A DNA stretch of 64,000 bases from Brachionus plicatilis. Its lineage: Eukaryota > Rotifera > Eurotatoria > Ploima > Brachionidae. The DNA is taken from positions 323,328 to 387,327 of the forward strand of contig QEOQ01000206.1 of NCBI GenBank assembly GCA_010279815.1, read 5' to 3'. Shown here in pieces: positions 1 through 8,846 of the stretch. The translations under genes were made by a program, and so were the position numbers. The notes beneath the pieces are model-generated. The model was not told where the DNA came from, did not search any database, and saw only the letters and a list, made by a program, of their open reading frames with translations. Each line of letters starts with the position of its first letter. Position 1 is the first letter of the stretch.

Positions 1-582
1 CAATCGGCCAATTTTTTCAACCGGTTAGCCCTGAAAATCACACAGATGAGTTGGTAATGTATTTTTACATAGGTAATATGAGTTAAATGAGTTATTTTCA
101 ATGTTTATTGTCTGAATTTTGGCACTAATTAGGTGATACCCTATTAGCCGAATTGGCCTAAAAATTCACTCCTTTAAAAGATTCGTCTAAAAAAAAAAAT
201 GTAAAAATTTTTTTCTTTAGCATATTCGTTGAACATTTTTTAAATTAAATGGCAAAAAAGGTTATTTAAATAAAATTAAAATATCTGAGATTTTAACCCT
301 AAACCAAATACATAATTTGATAGAAAATCACCCATTTTGACCAATTATATTTTTTGACTCAAAAATAGTTAGAAAAAAATTTTTTTTCTACAAGCTGTTT
401 TTTTTTTAGATTCTCTGGACGCTCAATTACTTATTTTTAAAAAAAAAATCCCAATGCCTACAGAAAATTAACAATTTTATTAGCTAATTTAAAAGTTGTC
501 ACCCCGTTCACATATAAAATAATATGGCTTTTTATCTGAAGGAGCTTTAGCTCGGTTCATATATACAAATAAATAAATAAAT
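1..582. other. A+T-rich intergenic DNA, no gene seen
   Basis: There is no ORF of note and no recognisable gene. Near the right end is a short imperfect hairpin (GAGCTTTAGCTC, about 542-553). A similar GAGCTTCAGCTC occurs at about 1373, on the far side of the assembly gap. The segment ends in a short (AAAT)n run right at the gap. Confidence 0.6.
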
Positions 583-1099
583 NNNNNNNNNNNNNNNNNN
601 NNNNNNNNNNNNNNNNNNNNNNNNNNNNNNNNNNNNNNNNNNNNNNNNNNNNNNNNNNNNNNNNNNNNNNNNNNNNNNNNNNNNNNNNNNNNNNNNNNNN
701 NNNNNNNNNNNNNNNNNNNNNNNNNNNNNNNNNNNNNNNNNNNNNNNNNNNNNNNNNNNNNNNNNNNNNNNNNNNNNNNNNNNNNNNNNNNNNNNNNNNN
801 NNNNNNNNNNNNNNNNNNNNNNNNNNNNNNNNNNNNNNNNNNNNNNNNNNNNNNNNNNNNNNNNNNNNNNNNNNNNNNNNNNNNNNNNNNNNNNNNNNNN
901 NNNNNNNNNNNNNNNNNNNNNNNNNNNNNNNNNNNNNNNNNNNNNNNNNNNNNNNNNNNNNNNNNNNNNNNNNNNNNNNNNNNNNNNNNNNNNNNNNNNN
1001 NNNNNNNNNNNNNNNNNNNNNNNNNNNNNNNNNNNNNNNNNNNNNNNNNNNNNNNNNNNNNNNNNNNNNNNNNNNNNNNNNNNNNNNNNNNNNNNNNNN
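583..1099. other. Assembly gap (517 Ns)
   Basis: A run of 517 N characters. It sits between an (AAAT)n tract and A+T-rich DNA, so a repeat probably broke the assembly here. Confidence 0.99.
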
Positions 1100-2100
1100 T
1101 ATCTTTAATTTTAAATTGATTATATGTTTTTTGTTAAACTAAAACTATTTTATTAAACTAAAAATAAAAAAATAAATTGGATTTTGAATTTATGTTTTTT
1201 ATCTTTTCATAAAATTTGTTATATGTTTTTTTTCTTTTTATATGTTTCGTTCTACCTGTCCCATCATTTATTATTTTAAAACATATTCAATGTCTTAATA
1301 AATTTTTTTGAAAATTTTTTGTCATTTTATATTTTTGCATTTTTAACTTAAATTTTTACTAATAATCGAGAGAGCTTCAGCTCAAATCTTAAAGGTGAAA
1401 ATATTAAATTATTTTTTACTCTTAAAAGTTATTTGTAATCATATTGAAACAATGGTAAGGACCAGGAAGGTCCTTAATAATTGCGTAATTAAATTTCAAA
1501 TTTTAACATACATAAGCATTGAGTTTAAATTAAACAACGTAATTTCAAAATTTCAAAAAAGTTAAATAGAAAAAAAAACTTGCCATATTGAAACATGATT
1601 TTTTAAGTAATTCACATAATTTTCATTTTTTTTAAGTAAGTTTATTAATATAAAACAAAAAAAATTGTGCCTAAAAATTTAGAAATAAATTAAACAAAAA
1701 TAAAAAAATTTAAAAAAATATAAAAAATCAAGATTTAAAAAAATTTATGACTTGATTTTTTAAAATTTTTGAAATTAGTCAAAGTTCTTACTTGTGTTTA
1801 TTTATTTTTTAAAACAAGTCTAGTTTTTTTTTTAAATATATTTTCAAGTTCAAGTCATACTTTGACTTGTTTTTTTACTTGTTAAGACTTTTTTCCATGT
1901 TATTATTGATTTGAAAATAAACATATATGATAATTTTTAGATAATTAATCAATTTAACTGTTAGCAATAAATAAATGTTGTATAGAATGCTTAAGAATAG
2001 ACTTGAAGATGAGTGAACCCTTGTCCGTCAGGTCAAAAATGATACAAAATTCGCTTTAAGACTGAAATTGGTCAAATTTGACCTTTTCTTGTCTATTACG
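1100..2100. other. A+T-rich intergenic DNA with a TGACTTG-rich repeat
   Basis: No gene is seen. Positions about 1735-1890 contain repeated forms of TGACTTG and CAAGTCAAG. The same motif cluster occurs at about 12500-12680 and 56600-56670, which suggests a decayed dispersed repeat. The rest is low-complexity A+T. Confidence 0.4.
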
Positions 2101-2129
2101 AGGCTAAAAAATTAAATTTTTTTCGGGAA

Positions 2130-2752
2130 TATTATTTCAGCACAATCAATTTCTGATTAGCACAATGAAAAAAACATTCAACACAATTCGATTTCTTCTC
2201 AGCAAAAAAAATTATATTTAAAAAAAAAACATTTAACACAAAAAATTTGTGTTTGAAAATAATTCTTAAAGGAAATTTTTTTTCAACACAAAAATATTTA
2301 TAAAAAAATTAATTTTTTTTAAAATTTAAATTTTATTTAATGATATTTATAGTGGAAGTTGGGTAAATAAAGCAAATTTCGAAGCTTAAAGAAAAGAAAT
2401 TAAAAAAATTAGTCTCTAGAAATCCATTTTCCCGCATTTTTTGCACTACCTCTTTTTGGTTCATTGACAAATTGGTCCTTTTTTTTTTAAATTCTTTTAA
2501 TGCCAATAAATGTGCACAATATTCTAATTTAGTGAAAAACTTGCAAGAACATTTCTTACTGTTAAACTCAACTTTATAACAGTTGTTGAATAAATTTTTT
2601 TTAAATTTTCTCATCAAGCCATTAATTTTTGTGCTAAAAGTATTTTTTTCAAATTTTAATTTTTGTGTTGAGAAGAAATCATTTTGTGCTCAGCGTTTTG
2701 AAATTGTGTTGAATGGTTATTTTTTTGTGTTGAAAAGGTAGACCCATTTTTT
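2130..2752 (-). mobile_element. Relic of a MULE-like DNA transposon with a SWIM finger
   Basis: The left flank (about 2138-2300) and the right flank (about 2640-2745) carry imperfect inverted copies of motifs such as ATTCAACACAATT and ATTTCTTCTCARCA, which resembles degenerate terminal inverted repeats. Between them, on the minus strand, lies a SWIM zinc-finger fragment. SWIM fingers are typical of the C-terminal part of Mutator-like (MULE) transposases. No catalytic DDE part remains, so this would be a dead, internally deleted copy. The boundaries are approximate. Confidence 0.45.
2333..2617 (-). pseudogene. SWIM zinc-finger fragment, transposase-derived
   Basis: This 94-codon minus-strand ORF contains CSC-x8-CAH followed by LLALKEF, which fits the SWIM consensus CxCx(n)CxH plus its usual hydrophobic helix. 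It matches the segment that follows the catalytic core in MULE and FAR1-type transposases. The N-terminal catalytic domain is absent and the tail after about residue 70 is low-complexity, so it is a fragment and not a working gene. It could also come from a host SWIM protein, but the surrounding inverted repeats favour a transposon. Confidence 0.5.
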
Positions 2753-2888
2753 TCATAGATCAAAGTAAAATTTTATTTTTTTGACAGATAAGGCTAGTGA
2801 CTGTTAAAAGTAGATAAAAAGCACAGCACCAATCATGTGAAAGAGCTGCTTAAGTAATTCATTAAAACTGGAAATTTGAAATCAAAGT

Positions 2889-3096
2889 CATTTGATGGGA
2901 TGTCGTGTTTTAAAACACGACACGACACGAAAAATCTGCTTTCTACACTCAAAAATAAGATTATCACAACCAAACCGTAAAAAAAAAATTTGGGTTGTGA
3001 TAATCTATATAGAATAAAGATGATGGTTGTGAAAATCTTTTTTTTGGGTGTAGAAAGCAGATTTTTTGTTGTCAAAAGGTTTTTGCCCATTTGATG
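2889..3096. mobile_element. Foldback/MITE element with 9-bp target duplication
   Basis: The direct repeat CATTTGATG occurs at 2889-2897 and again at 3088-3096, as expected for a 9-bp target-site duplication. Inside, 2930-2983 (beginning AAAAATCTGCTTTCTACACY) is inverted at about 3022-3067, so the unit can fold into a long hairpin. A perfect palindrome, TGTCGTGTTT/AAAACACGACA, lies at 2901-2922. The body is 190 bp with no coding capacity. A 9-bp duplication is the hallmark of Mutator-like elements, so a MULE-derived MITE is the likely class. Confidence 0.6.
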
Positions 3097-4434
3097 AAAC
3101 TATCTATGATGTAAAATTTTTAATTCAAAGAATTGATTTTATAATAAATTGAAATAAAGAAATAAAAAAAGTTTGATTTTTTTTACCGTTTTTTTACTTT
3201 TCTTCATGATTTTTAATCTCAAAAAATAATTCTTTACGTAACTTTACGGAAATTTGGCAGATTTATGTTTTGATTCTCAGAAAAATCAAAATATTCTCTG
3301 TGATTTTTCAATAAAAATGGAGGAAAAACAAATTTTGGGTGTTTTATTAATAATTTGGGGGGATTCGAACTAAATTTTCCTTTTTTTAATGTGACAAATA
3401 AATGACTAAAAACTTGATCAAAAATTTCCTTCCCTAAACGAAGATCAAAAAAAAGAAAATTAAATAAAATCAAGCCATTTTAAGTCTCAGGTTATTAATA
3501 AATTCAGAAACATATTTCATGTTTGTTGATAAAAATACTAAGAGGAAAACTAAAAATTTAGAGGTAAAATTTTAATTGAATTGAAAGAAAAATTTTTCCT
3601 AAAAATTCACATATTCTTTGTATAATGATTTAAAATATAAGAAATTCAATGAATTATACAGATATGTTAAAAGAGAGTTTGTTTAATCTGAGAACAAAAA
3701 AATCATCAAAGATACTTAGATTTTAATATCACCGTTAATTATTACTCAACATTCAGTTTTTTTGTTATGTCCATAGGAGCATTGTAAACATCATTTGAAC
3801 TTTAAAAGCTGAAGAATAAGCTTTATAATTAAGTACAATATTGTTAAAAATATTGTAAAAAAGCTAACCAGCGATTTCAAGGGAAGTCCTAATGATTAAT
3901 TTATCGTATTTTATGTTATTAAAACTCTACTCAGAAATGTTATAAGTTTTGGGTTCTCTTTAAAAACAAATAATTAAATTTAATGCAGCATTATAACTTT
4001 AATTAACTTTATGGACCCGGAGATTAAAACTTTTCTTTTTAATATGCGGTACAGATTAGGAATCTTTTAACATTATCGAGATATAGTTTAAAACATTTTA
4101 CAAATTTAAATTAACCAAGATTAAAAATTTTTTTTTTTAGTCTTTTCTGTTAAACAATATTCTTAGATTTTTTATTAGTTTGAAATTAAATTCTGAAATA
4201 TTGGTTTAATTGATTTACTTGACTATCTTATTAAATAGGAAAAATAAAATGGATTAGTAAAAATTTATTTATATTTTGCTGCGATCTAAAATAAATAAAA
4301 AAATTAGGCTTAGCAAATTTAAAAGAAAGAACAGCAATAAATAAATAAATTTGAATGTGTTATTCTTTATATTAAATACTTATATCTAGACAGTTTTACT
4401 AAATCAATAATATAAATATTAGTGATGTTGGTTA
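3097..4434. other. A+T-rich intergenic DNA, no gene seen
   Basis: Short ORFs here are low-complexity and show no recognisable motif. No RNA gene or repeat copy was recognised. Confidence 0.5.
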
Positions 4435-4745
4435 TGGATGGTTTGGTTATGAATGTTGGATATTCAATATATCTTGATTCGAAACCTTCTCTGTATTCTT
4501 TCACCAGACTGACGACAAGTGGAACAGAATGACTCTATCCTGTCCTGAAATTTCTCTCGCTCAAATCAAAAAGCCGATTTGAAACTGTAAGTAGTTTTAG
4601 TTTATTGAAGGCCTCTTGGTACATAATATTGGAGGAAGTATCATATTTCAGTTTCAAATTCGATCGAACTGCTGAATTTTGGATAAGTGGTATTTTTTGG
4701 TGTAAGTTTCTGAAAATGAGTTTAAACAAGGACTAGAATAATCCA
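4435..4745 (-). mobile_element. LINE fragment (C-terminal tail of reverse transcriptase), copy 1
   Basis: On the minus strand the frames encode pieces such as IQNSAVRSNLKLKYDT and FDLSERNFRTG, the helical tail that follows the RT domain in Jockey/RTE-type LINEs (typically IQN.A.R.ILKL and F.L..RY). The segment is closely similar to 15541-15850 and, more weakly, to 57830-58060. It is truncated and broken by stop codons, and is a dead copy. Confidence 0.65.
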
Positions 4746-5633
4746 GGATTAATCCTATTAAGGATATGTAAAGAATATCTAATGTTTTTGGTTTTGGAAA
4801 CCATTTCCTATATAAGAGATCTAGACTCTAAATTTCATTAGTTATACTCACTCACTTTTTTTAATTAAAAGAATCAAACAATATACAGCCTTATTTGGGT
4901 CTAACTCAGCTTTAAGGTCTTTCATTTTGAAAATTCATCTGTTCATTTGATTAAAAGAATAATTGTTTAAGATAAAGTAAGAGAATTTTGAATGACCTTT
5001 AAAAAATTTCATTCGATCTCATGATTCTCCCAAAATTTTGAACATACTCAATTAATAATAATAATGCCTCAAAAGAAAAGGAAACCGAATTCACTATTAA
5101 ATTTAACTAATTAAAAATCAGAAATTTATATAAATAATTTTTCTGTAAAAAAGGGGAAAGAAGATTTTAAAAATTTTTAAATATATTACTAAAAATAATT
5201 TCAAAAAATTCATTATATGAGTATATGTCAATACTGATCAAAGGCGATTAAACATTTTGATATTTTTACACGGGATTAATTAATATCTTAGTGAAAAAGA
5301 GAGCAATACAAAAAATTTTTTAATTAAAACTTTCAATTTTTCAAAAAAATTTACCAAATTATTGTAAAAAAAACTATAATAATATTAAATTAAAAAGAAA
5401 AATTGTAAATTTTTTCAAAATAGCATCTCAAACTAAATAATCTATGTTTGAAACATTGTATATAATTTCAATAGAGCGACATTGCAAAATTTTCTCCTAT
5501 ATATTTCTAAAATAAAATATATCTGAAACATCGCACATTTTCAATGCATTTTCAAAGTTGTATTTAAATTTGTTATAAAACACGATAGAACATGCCAATT
5601 TCATTTCAACTTATTTTTTTGTTTGTTTATTTT
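4746..5633. other. A+T-rich intergenic DNA, no gene seen
   Basis: No gene, RNA or repeat recognised. Mostly low-complexity A+T. Confidence 0.5.
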
Positions 5634-5732
5634 ATTTATTAACCAGTGAATTTAATTCAGTAAATCTTTCTTTAAGGTTTTCAAAACAGTGTTTTATAGA
5701 TTCACAAACACCATTTTGACTGTTTTTCCTAT
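5634..5732 (-). pseudogene. Coding-like segment on the 3' side of the LTR insertion
   Basis: In the minus direction, directly beyond the LTR element, a 32-codon open stretch ends at TAA (5634-5636). Its composition looks like protein (for example ENLKERFTELNSL). On the far side of the element, 8847-9056 is also coding-like on the same strand. The two were probably one exon before the retroelement inserted. The frames differ by one base across the junction, so either an indel has occurred or the original gene was already decayed. The protein was not identified. Confidence 0.35.
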
Positions 5733-5790
5733 TGTAAAGTCTCAAGCTTGGACTTTAGGGATTTAAGCCAAGAAATAAACAAAACAATTA
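5733..5790 (-). repeat. Truncated 3' LTR (last 57 nt only)
   Basis: The sequence starting TGTAAAGTCTCAA matches 8630-8687 with three mismatches over about 57 nt, then the similarity stops abruptly. In element orientation this is only the 3'-terminal part of the LTR. The upstream 160 nt found in the other LTR is missing here and is replaced by DNA leading into the RING reading frame. CTAT precedes it. Confidence 0.7.
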
Positions 5791-5879
5791 TTTTTACTAC
5801 CACTAAGCTAACAACTAAAAAAAACAAACAAACAAACAGACAACAAAAAAAATAACAAGTTAGTTGTTTAACATTAATA

Positions 5880-6308
5880 TTACTGCTCGTTAACAAGACG
5901 ATATGGGACCTGTCCCAATGATCTGCGACAAAGTGGACAGTTTCGATTGCCATGTCGTACGTTCTGGTACATGCAATTTTCACATGCTCGATGGCCACAA
6001 ACCGTTTCAACAATTGAATTACAGTTTTCAAACTGTTCTAAACAAATTGGACACGGGCCACCATTGATTCCATGTGCTCTGGTTATTGGTGGAGTACCGA
6101 GTCGTCTCTCCACCCTCTGAGGTGCTTGCTGTTGCCAGAGAGGTCTCCGAGCTCCAAGTGGATCCCGGTTGTGCCTCGCTCTTGGACTTGGCGACCTAGG
6201 CGGTTGAACAACTCGATTCGGTTTCGAACAGTCCGTTGTTCGGTGTTCAAAAGATCGTTCGCCAAGTTGTTTAAGTTGGATAATTGGTCTTGTAAGACGG
6301 TGTTTTGT
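5880..6308 (-). CDS. RING-finger portion of the retroelement ORF (-1 frame)
   Basis: This frame is open for 143 codons after a stop at 6309-6311 and ends at 5880. The last 77 codons, from an ATG at 6113, hold a complete C3HC4 RING: C21-x2-C24, C39-x-H41, C44-x2-C47 and C59-x2-C62 (numbered from that ATG). RING domains of this type recruit E2 enzymes and act as ubiquitin ligases. Upstream in the same frame is an Arg/Pro-rich linker that still looks like protein, so this frame probably continues the RRM-coiled-coil ORF at 6083-6808 after a -1 shift or a one-base indel. The RING ligands are all intact, so decay is not advanced. Expression as a separate 77-aa protein is possible but less likely. 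Confidence 0.6.
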   Translation of the reverse strand, partial: TKHRLTRPIIQLKQLGERSFEHRTTDCSKPNRVVQPPRSPSPRARHNRDPLGARRPLWQQQAPQRVERRLGTPPITRAHGINGGPCPICLEQFENCNSIVETVCGHRACENCMYQNVRHGNRNCPLCRRSLGQVPYRLVNEQ

Positions 6309-6808
6309 CTATTTGACTCTACAAGTTGTTGTCGGAGCTCTAGTAGTTGTTGCTGTTGCTGTTCTAGTTGTTGTTGCTGCTGTTCTAGTTGTTGTTGCAG
6401 CTGTTCTATTTGTTGTTCCAGTAGTGCTTGCGGTCGTTGTACTTGTTGGCGTTGAGTCTCAAGTTCGTCACGGATCCTATCCACTTCGGCAAGCTGTCTC
6501 GCCACTCTAGGGGTTGCGGGTACGCTTTGTAACACATGATGTGCTTCGGTGGGCCTCGGATTAATTTCGAACCAGATGTTTGTGTGCGGGATTCCCTGAT
6601 CATTGAAATGTCTAACCACTTGAGGGTGAACTGACGAATCTCTGTATCTCACAAACGCGTAGTTGGTCCTATGAAATCTTAGGTTCTGACCCATTATGAC
6701 CCATTGAATTTCTCCGAACAAATCCTCGAACTGATCAAGTTCTTCCCGAAGTTTGACCGCTGCGTCGTCTAGGTTAGGAACGCCATGCACCATTATATCG
6801 TGAACCAT
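6083..6808 (-). CDS. RRM-like plus Gln-rich coiled-coil ORF inside the LTR element
   Basis: The 241-codon ORF starts at ATG 6808. Residues 1-90 look like an RNA-recognition motif: a beta strand at VHGVPNL, a helix and then NYAFVRYRD, which resembles RNP1. Residues about 120-215 form a Gln/Leu heptad coiled coil built on an expanded tandem array. The last 30-40 codons (after about LFNRLG) lose coiled-coil character, while the overlapping -1 frame becomes protein-like and leads into the RING, so the reading frame probably changes near 6195-6215. It sits where pol would be, on the same strand as gag and 370 nt downstream of it. RNA-binding plus E3-ligase architecture is a host-like combination; capture from a host gene is an inference. 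Confidence 0.6.
   Translation of the reverse strand: MVHDIMVHGVPNLDDAAVKLREELDQFEDLFGEIQWVIMGQNLRFHRTNYAFVRYRDSSVHPQVVRHFNDQGIPHTNIWFEINPRPTEAHHVLQSVPATPRVARQLAEVDRIRDELETQRQQVQRPQALLEQQIEQLQQQLEQQQQQLEQQQQQLLELRQQLVESNRQNTVLQDQLSNLNNLANDLLNTEQRTVRNRIELFNRLGRQVQERGTTGIHLELGDLSGNSKHLRGWRDDSVLHQ
6343..6422 (-). repeat. Tandem repeat coding Leu-Glu-(Gln)n
   Basis: About three imperfect copies of a roughly 27-nt unit (plus strand form TTCTAGTTGTTGTTGCTGCT) encode repeated L-E-Q(5) blocks of the coiled coil. CAA and CAG codons are mixed, as in an array that expanded by unit duplication. Confidence 0.7.
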
Positions 6809-7101
6809 TTTGTTATGAATTTTAATTTAAATATTTAAATAATAATCTTAGTAATTTTATAAATTTTACAACTTTTTGTAATTTATTTTTTTACATTTTA
6901 TTTACACGTGACTAGAGAAATAGCTAACTTTTTTGTCTTGAAAGAACAAAATGCGACATTAATACAAATTTAGTAGTTTTTGAATTTAAATAACTTTTTA
7001 GTGGTTTTAATTTTTATGTTTAATTCTATTAAGCTAAACAATTAGTTAGACTTTAGGTTTGAAAATATAATTTTGCCTAAATTTAAAATTTCAATAAAAT
7101 T

Positions 7102-7108
7102 ACTTACT
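7102..7108 (-). promoter_or_regulatory. Candidate 5' splice site downstream of gag
   Basis: On the minus strand AAAA/GTAAGTA occurs at about 7110-7101, a near-perfect donor between gag and the RRM-RING ORF. A spliced subgenomic mRNA could bring the RRM-RING start codon close to a leader. No acceptor was pinned down; AG dinucleotides occur shortly before 6808. Confidence 0.35.
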
Positions 7109-7179
7109 TTTAATAATTCAAAGGCTCTTCTGGATAATTATATCCTCCTTTGGTTTTAGGTTCTTCTGAGTAAACTCTC

Positions 7180-7181
7180 CT

Positions 7182-7218
<37 letters not shown>

Positions 7219-8538
7219 CTTAACTATTAAATTAAAAAATTGGTTCGTATCCTCTAAACTATCTTGAGATTGATTCTCATAGATAATGGGTAACTTGGGC
7301 TGAAACACAGGTTGACTTGAGATGCGTTTATTGTACATAAACTGTCTTCGTCTGTTCGCCTCTTTACTTGAACTATTCAAACCTTCGTCCGAATTGAAGT
7401 AGTGGTTGAAACAAGCCTTGATTGTCGTCTTTTGTTCAGTTTTACGCTCACGTTGCTGTTTATGACAATCTTTGTTCATATGCTTGTGATGAGTGCATAT
7501 TGTGCACCAATCCTTTTGATTTGGACTTGCTTCAAATTGGACTTGTTTCTTTGAATTGGTTAGTTCCATGTGAGCGTCCTTGGCTATGTTTGGATATCTT
7601 TTAATTTCGTCCAGAGGATTACATCTTCTAAAAGCTTCTTCTAACTCGGAGGCCTTTTGAAGAGCGTCTTTCAGCGTGTTACACGTAGGTGGTTTACACA
7701 ATTCCTGCTTGATTTTGATGTCGTGTATTCCTCTGATAAATCTGTCAACAACTATTGGTTCTAAGGCGGTGTAAGGTTGTTCCGGATGGGCCGCTTCAGC
7801 TAAAAACTCTAGTTCGCTCAGATAGTTGTATATGTTTTCGTTTGGTAGTTGTTTGCGCGCAGCAAACTCAATTAATGGATCTTGATACTGATTGTCCTTA
7901 CCGTACAATTTACGTAAGGTGTCTTTGATCTCATCGTATGATGCGTGTGGATTATGGTTCAGAATACGTTGCTCTAACTTCGCAAGACACTTGTCTTCGA
8001 TCAGAGTGAGGAGGGCTCCACTTTTATCGTTGAGTCTGATTGCGTATCTTTCAAAATGTTTAATCCACTGATTAAAATTTTTCTCCTCAGTAAATCTTGT
8101 TGGTGTGTATGATGGAATGTTTATTACTGGTAAGGGATAATGTGGTTTTGTTCCTGTAAGCCATTTAATCGGAGAGTAGATCAACGTGAACCAGAAATTG
8201 GGTGAACTCTTTTTAGACCATTTCACAAATGTCCACAAAACCACTAACATCACCATTATGCCTATAACCGCGGTCCACTTGAGAATACTTAATTTGAACT
8301 TTAGTTGTTCGAATAACTTTTCCAAAAGCATCGATATCAACTTTGATGTCGTAAACTCCATTGCCGTCGCATTACTTTTAAATGAATCCATGTTTGGTTT
8401 CTGCGAATCTTTTTGCCTTTGATCACTTTTCACTGGGTTGGTTTTTTGACCGTCTTCCGTTTCTTTTCGACCTAGGAAACTACTAAACACGTTCGAGAGA
8501 CAACTACTTAAAACGTGGTTGATTATTGTTTTAATCAT
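7180..8538 (-). CDS. Retrotransposon Gag with membrane segment and CCHC knuckle
   Basis: The 452-codon ORF starts at ATG 8538, 73 nt after the primer-binding site. Residues about 80-110 include a strongly hydrophobic run (IMVMLVVLWTF) that predicts a membrane anchor, unusual for Gag. Residues about 150-310 fit the Retrotrans_gag fold (FNQWIKHFERYAIRL, then F.ARKQLPNENIYNYLSEL and IVVDRFIRGIHDIKIKQEL). Residues near 345-360 are C-x2-C-x4-H-x4-C, a zinc knuckle. The C-terminus runs into (Lys)n coded by a 27-nt A tract and stops at once. In the next frame a further 20 or so sensible codons follow, so the tract length has probably shifted the end of the protein. Confidence 0.8.
7186..7212 (-). 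repeat. A27 homopolymer in the 3' end of gag
   Basis: Twenty-seven T on the plus strand encode the poly-Lys tail of Gag. Its length decides which frame follows: the present frame stops immediately, another continues with RRVYSEEP and ends near 7110. The length may also be unreliable in the assembly. Confidence 0.8.
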
Positions 8539-8610
8539 CTTTACAAACTTGTTGTTTTTGCACGTGAATTCTTCTATTTACTTGATTTTACTAATGTATA
8601 TAGTAAAATC

Positions 8611-8627
8611 CAGACCTTTGGGCACCA
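8611..8627 (-). promoter_or_regulatory. tRNA primer-binding site of the LTR element
   Basis: The minus-strand sequence TGGTGCCCAAAGGTCTG lies two bases inside the LTR end (8630). It begins with the invariant TGG that pairs with a tRNA CCA end. The tRNA species was not assigned. Confidence 0.7.
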
Positions 8628-8629
8628 AA

Positions 8630-8846
8630 TGTAAAGTCTCAAATTTGGACTTTAGGGACTTAAGCCAAGAAATAAACAAAACAATTTTATTTAGTTAATA
8701 GTTTATTAAATGGAATCCAAAGTTATAACAAAAGAGGTAGTGATTTATATAGTGGTTAGTACATGTGCTTAAGCTGCAGTTAAACTTAACATTTATAAGA
8801 GGACTAGAGAGAAGAAAAGAGTGATGTCAAGACACGGGTCTTAACA
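8630..8846 (-). repeat. 5' LTR (217 bp)
   Basis: Plus-strand ends are TGTAAAGTC and GTCTTAACA, giving TG..CA with a 7/9 terminal inverted repeat. It is followed by CTAT, which also precedes the other element end. An AATAAA on the minus strand lies at about 8690, close to the point where similarity to the other LTR begins. Confidence 0.65.

Larger units (their letters stand above)
5733..8846 (-). mobile_element. Non-autonomous LTR retroelement carrying gag and an RRM-coiled-coil-RING ORF
   Basis: The element reads on the minus strand. The full LTR is at 8630-8846 (TG..CA), the primer-binding site at 8611-8627, gag at 7180-8538 and an RRM/coiled-coil/RING reading frame at 5880-6808. The end at 5733 repeats the last 57 nt of the LTR. 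CTAT flanks both ends (5729-5732 and 8847-8850), a 4-bp target duplication. No protease, reverse transcriptase, RNase H or integrase coding was found between gag and the 3' end, so the copy must rely on enzymes supplied in trans. The gag type points to the Ty3/gypsy superfamily. The RRM-RING unit is not a normal part of such elements as I know them. Confidence 0.75.

Noticed and set aside
2833..3090. 85-codon minus-strand ORF
   Set aside because: It lies almost wholly in the foldback element and reads its hairpin arms.
3234..3473. 79-codon minus-strand ORF rich in Phe, Lys and Pro
   Set aside because: Low-complexity translation of A+T DNA, no motif and no splice support.
6072..6510. Plus-strand Cys- and Val-rich ORFs over the coiled-coil repeat
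   Set aside because: They are the complementary reading of a CAA/CAG tandem repeat, not a cysteine-rich protein.
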